From Trebouxia sp. TZW2008 (Eukaryota; Chlorophyta; Trebouxiophyceae; Trebouxiales; Trebouxiaceae), in NCBI GenBank assembly GCA_002118135.1, contig BDIU01000264.1, positions 1 to 64,000 on the forward strand: DNA of 64,000 nucleotides, written 5' to 3'. The notes beneath the pieces were generated by a model. That model did no database searches. It worked only from the letters and a program-made list of their open reading frames with translations, and was not told where the DNA came from. The position numbers and the translations under genes were made by a program. Of this stretch, positions 61,118 to 64,000 are shown piece by piece; within the stretch, counting starts at the first letter, position 1, and the number at the start of each line of letters is the position of its first letter.

Positions 61118-64000
61118 TTAGCGCCTGCCACGACTGCTACCCCTGCCTCTGCTACTGCTCTTCCCCCTGGCAGGGCCTGCTTTGCTGCCACCCCTGCCAC
61201 TGCTGCTCCTGCCACCGCCACCTCTACCTCCTGGAGAGCACAAGAGGAACGTTACAGCAGATAAAAGTAGAAAATCAATGCTGTGCATATTCTGCGGTTT
61301 CCAGCAGGCAGTGTGCATGTGCCTAGCATAACCTGAAAGCAACTGGACTCTGCAAGACCCAGCTCAAGCCATGACTTCGACGTCCTTGCTGTTAAGAGCA
61401 AGCCTGACTTGCAGCCTGACGAGCTGCACATTTAGACAGGACTGTTTCAGCTTGCATGCGCGCAAAAGTTTAGTAGCTGCAAAATCTGTAGACGTACTAA
61501 AGTATTGTGCTGTCATACCCTCAGAGATGAGCTAACAAACAAACAGAGTAGCCCCACAATTGGATTTGTGGCTCTCTCATCAGGTGAATGAGTTTTCACT
61601 TTTGCCAGACCAATGGATATCTAGACAAAAGACTGTTGGCACATTGCCCTCCAGGAGGTGCTCATCAATCAAACCCCTGCTTTGGTGGCAATGTGCATCA
61701 CAGCTCCTGTATGCACCTAGCAGCATCAATCATGTGCTGTGCTGCTGCAGCTGGCTGACAATGATGGCAGCAGAGCAGCAGCAGCTGATACAGTGCTCAA
61801 GCCATGATTAAGTTCCAGCAGGGCAGTTCCAGTGCTCAGCAAGGCAGCATTTACATTGGTATGTTTGGGCAATTACCAGGTACAAAGGCAAAGGGCAAAT
61901 ATATAGACACTCAGCAGACAACTGTATACTCCATATTCAGTGCAAATGTTTTAGGTTTTGGCACAGGGTTGAAGTGGTTGGCGACAGCTGAGCCTGTCTA
62001 GCATGCATTTGAAGAATGATTTACCTCGGCTTGACATGCCTCCTCTACCCCTGCTAGACCCTGGTCTGCCCCCCCTGGCTGAAGCTGGGGGTCCGTGAGT
62101 GGACTTGCTGAATCTGGTGCCACTGCCTGTGGGCCGGCTGCTATCCCCTGCATCCCCTGCACCACCCCCCCTGGTCTTCCCCCCTGATTGGCGGGACTTC
62201 TTCCTCTCAGCTTCCTTGCGGTTTCTGCGCACCTGTATGGTTCACATTGCATTGTTGATTGCTCCTGCACCATGTTGCATTCATATGCTCCTGGACGCTG
62301 CATTGTCATGCAGTAACGTCTCATGACGACGAGATAGGAGCAGCAGCAGCATACAAACTGGAGCTAGGTTGACATGGGTGTTATGCCATTGTTGTGCTGT
62401 GTACAGCTCAAGGCAAGAGATGTTGGACTGTGCAGCAGACAAGGCTCAAGTGAATTGACATGGCTTTCACCTATTTTGCGCTGTCAGCAATACCTCCATA
62501 TGAGAGGTGATGCACTATGCAGCAAGCATGTTGCAAGTTGGTTGATATTGCTGAAGCCAAGCATCAAGCTGTACCTCATTCATGGTACGCGGTGCAAGAG
62601 ACAGTAGACTGTGCAACAAGGCTGACATCAGTAGTTCACTCTGGTGGAGACAAGCAACAAGCTGTATCTCATTAATTGTATGCAGTGCAAGAGATAAGGG
62701 ACTGGGCAACATGCATGTCACAGGTCAGTTGATGTTGCTGTAGGCAAGCTTGATTTTACACCTCAGCCATGATGCACAGTGAAAAAGACAACAGTGTATG
62801 CAACAAGCATGCCAGAAGCCGTTGATGGAGGCAAGATGAAGGCTGTACCTCATCCATTATGTGCAATGCAGCAGACAATAGAGTGTGCAACAAGGGTGTC
62901 AGACATTGATGGAGGCAAACTGAAGGCTGTACCTCATCCATAGTACGCAGCTCTGATTTGGAGCTTTTGCCGCCAGCAGGACCAGAGGGACTTTTGGCAG
63001 GGTTGACCCACCCGCGACCCCCCTTCTTGAACCTACAGAAAGCGGCTCCTTCATCTCAGCAGCAAGAAAGCTAGAATGAGCCTGACATGACAACAAGTTG
63101 CCCACATTGCGCCTTTCAGGATACTGTGCAACTGGACACCTCTCAGGCTCTACTACATTAGGTGGGTAGTGAAGAGCATGTTGAGGCAGCTTCTCGGGCA
63201 TTTGCTATGCTGAGCCTTTGAATGTAACTGCATAAGCACAAAGATAAAGCACTGCTGGAAAAATCATGCTAGAGCAAAATCAAGAAGCCCACAATGAAAT
63301 GCAAGCACTGCGGCATGGACCCACCTGTTGGACAGGTTCTTGCTGTAGGCAGCAGCAGCCCCATTCTCTTCTTCACCAGGGGTGGCAATCCGCCGCTTGT
63401 GTGCCTTAGCCCATTTCTCGTATAGCCCTGAGGGCGCATTGTTGCTTTTGGCCCTGGCCCCACTCTCCGTCTTCAGCCGCTTGCCGGCCTTCACTTCTTC
63501 TTTGGGCTGCAGCTGAATGTAGCGCCGCTTGCGTTTGTCCCAATGATGCCGCTTTTGTTGACTGGCCATGGTGTCCTGCAACTCCCAAAGGTGAACCAAA
63601 CAGCAACAGGGACAATGCTTTATTGTCCATGGATTGTCAGGAAGCCTGTCTTTCCAAACTTGCAGAACTGCAGCTGGATGTAGCCCCACTTGCGCTTGTC
63701 CCTGTGATGCCACTTCTGCTGACTTGCCATAGTATCCTGAAAGCCAAGGTTGACTGTAAAGGCTAAAATTGACTGAGAACACGACACAGCTGCTGTTATA
63801 TCTGGCTAATATGAAGCTTCAAGAGACGGCTCAAACCAAAACATGCATTGGCTCCAGGGGACAACTCAGGAAGAAAAGCCGCAACTCACATTTTCATCGC
63901 CCGCCAAGTCCAGCACCATCTCTTCCCCTTTCCCGCCCACAGCAAACCCCTCCTCAGCATAGCGATTATCTCCCCTGTCATACCCTAGGTAAAAGTTCTC
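61118..64000 (-). CDS. DBP10: DBP10/DDX54/RH29-type DEAD-box RNA helicase, C-terminal part (gene continues past the window)
   Basis: Exons (descending): 64000-63890 (partial), 63575-63325, 63032-62933, 62232-62025, 61230-61118. No helicase core lies in the window; the assignment rests on the family's C-terminal domain. NFYLGYDRGDNRYAEEGF and MVLDLAGDEN are followed by HHWDKRKRRYIQLQPKEE, RLKTESGARAKSNNAPSGLY and EKWAKAHKRRI, the DBP10CT layout. Then come KKGGRGWVNP, a basic RNRKEAERKKSRQ segment and an RGG-like tail ending SSRGRGSSRGRR. DBP10 helicases act in the nucleolus on pre-60S ribosome assembly. All visible junctions are in phase. Introns contain echoes of exon edges. Confidence 0.85.
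62480..62960 (-). repeat. About five tandem echoes of a helicase-gene exon end (about 95-bp step)
   Basis: The exon end at 62933 (RTMDE then donor gtacag) recurs in the intron as diverged copies near 62848, 62760, 62665 and 62575, each with a atggatgaggtac-like core (for example catgaatgaggtacagc) and a shared tgtgcaacaag flank. Confidence 0.7.
63640..63745 (-). repeat. Decayed upstream copy of a helicase-gene exon start (161-bp step)
   Basis: The exon at 63575 begins DTMASQQKRHHWDKRKRRYI. A copy with its own acceptor starts at 63736 and reads DTMASQQKWHHRDKRKWGYI before diverging and ending in a stop. Use of this copy would remove most of the DBP10CT region. Confidence 0.75.

Overview
The window is nuclear DNA of an intron-rich eukaryote, most likely a green alga. 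Plant-type families dominate (BRIZ-type E3 ligase, KatA/ATK1-type kinesin-14, SnRK2-type kinase, FPA-like SPOC protein, polyubiquitin), and chlorophyte-type TGTAA polyadenylation motifs follow several stop codons. The desiccation-type composition of one very large protein would suit a trebouxiophyte or lichen-type alga, but the species cannot be named from the sequence alone.

Layout, left to right: (1) 403-8561 +, an API5-like HEAT domain joined in frame to RRMs and a SPOC domain; (2) 9372-23577 +, a 21-exon gene for a C2-domain protein of about 2,238 aa with about 26 IPGT modules; (3) 24534-30562 -, a BRAP2/BRIZ RING-UBP E3 ligase; (4) 30907-32672 +, five-unit polyubiquitin, head to head with the ligase; (5) 34868-43721 +, minus-end-directed kinesin-14; (6) 44280-49763 -, TPR-J co-chaperone (DNAJC7 type); (7) 51207-55115 -, SnRK2-like kinase; (8) 55609-56096 +, an 82-aa helical protein; (9) 56093-58090 -, snurportin-1; (10) 58554-60488 -, a basic protein with a GTGSRR/PHRLN motif; (11) 61118-64000 -, the 3' part of a DBP10/DDX54 helicase gene. 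Exon models were built by hand. Splice phases agree through each reported model and the complete coding lengths are multiples of three, but no transcript data were available.

Functionally this is a gene-dense housekeeping region: RNA binding and processing (1, 9, 11), ubiquitin (3, 4), chaperone (6), spindle (5), stress signalling (7). The C2/IPGT protein is the least familiar product.

Two patterns cut across genes. First, many introns hold decayed tandem copies of the adjoining exon edge together with its splice site, spaced about 85-240 bp; in the kinesin motor four copies lie about 186 bp apart. Second, the C2/IPGT gene has grown from symmetric phase-1 exons that split a glycine codon. 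There are also strong inverted repeats (a perfect 38-bp hairpin at 33736-33822), three GC-AG introns, and a pair of convergent genes whose stop codons overlap.
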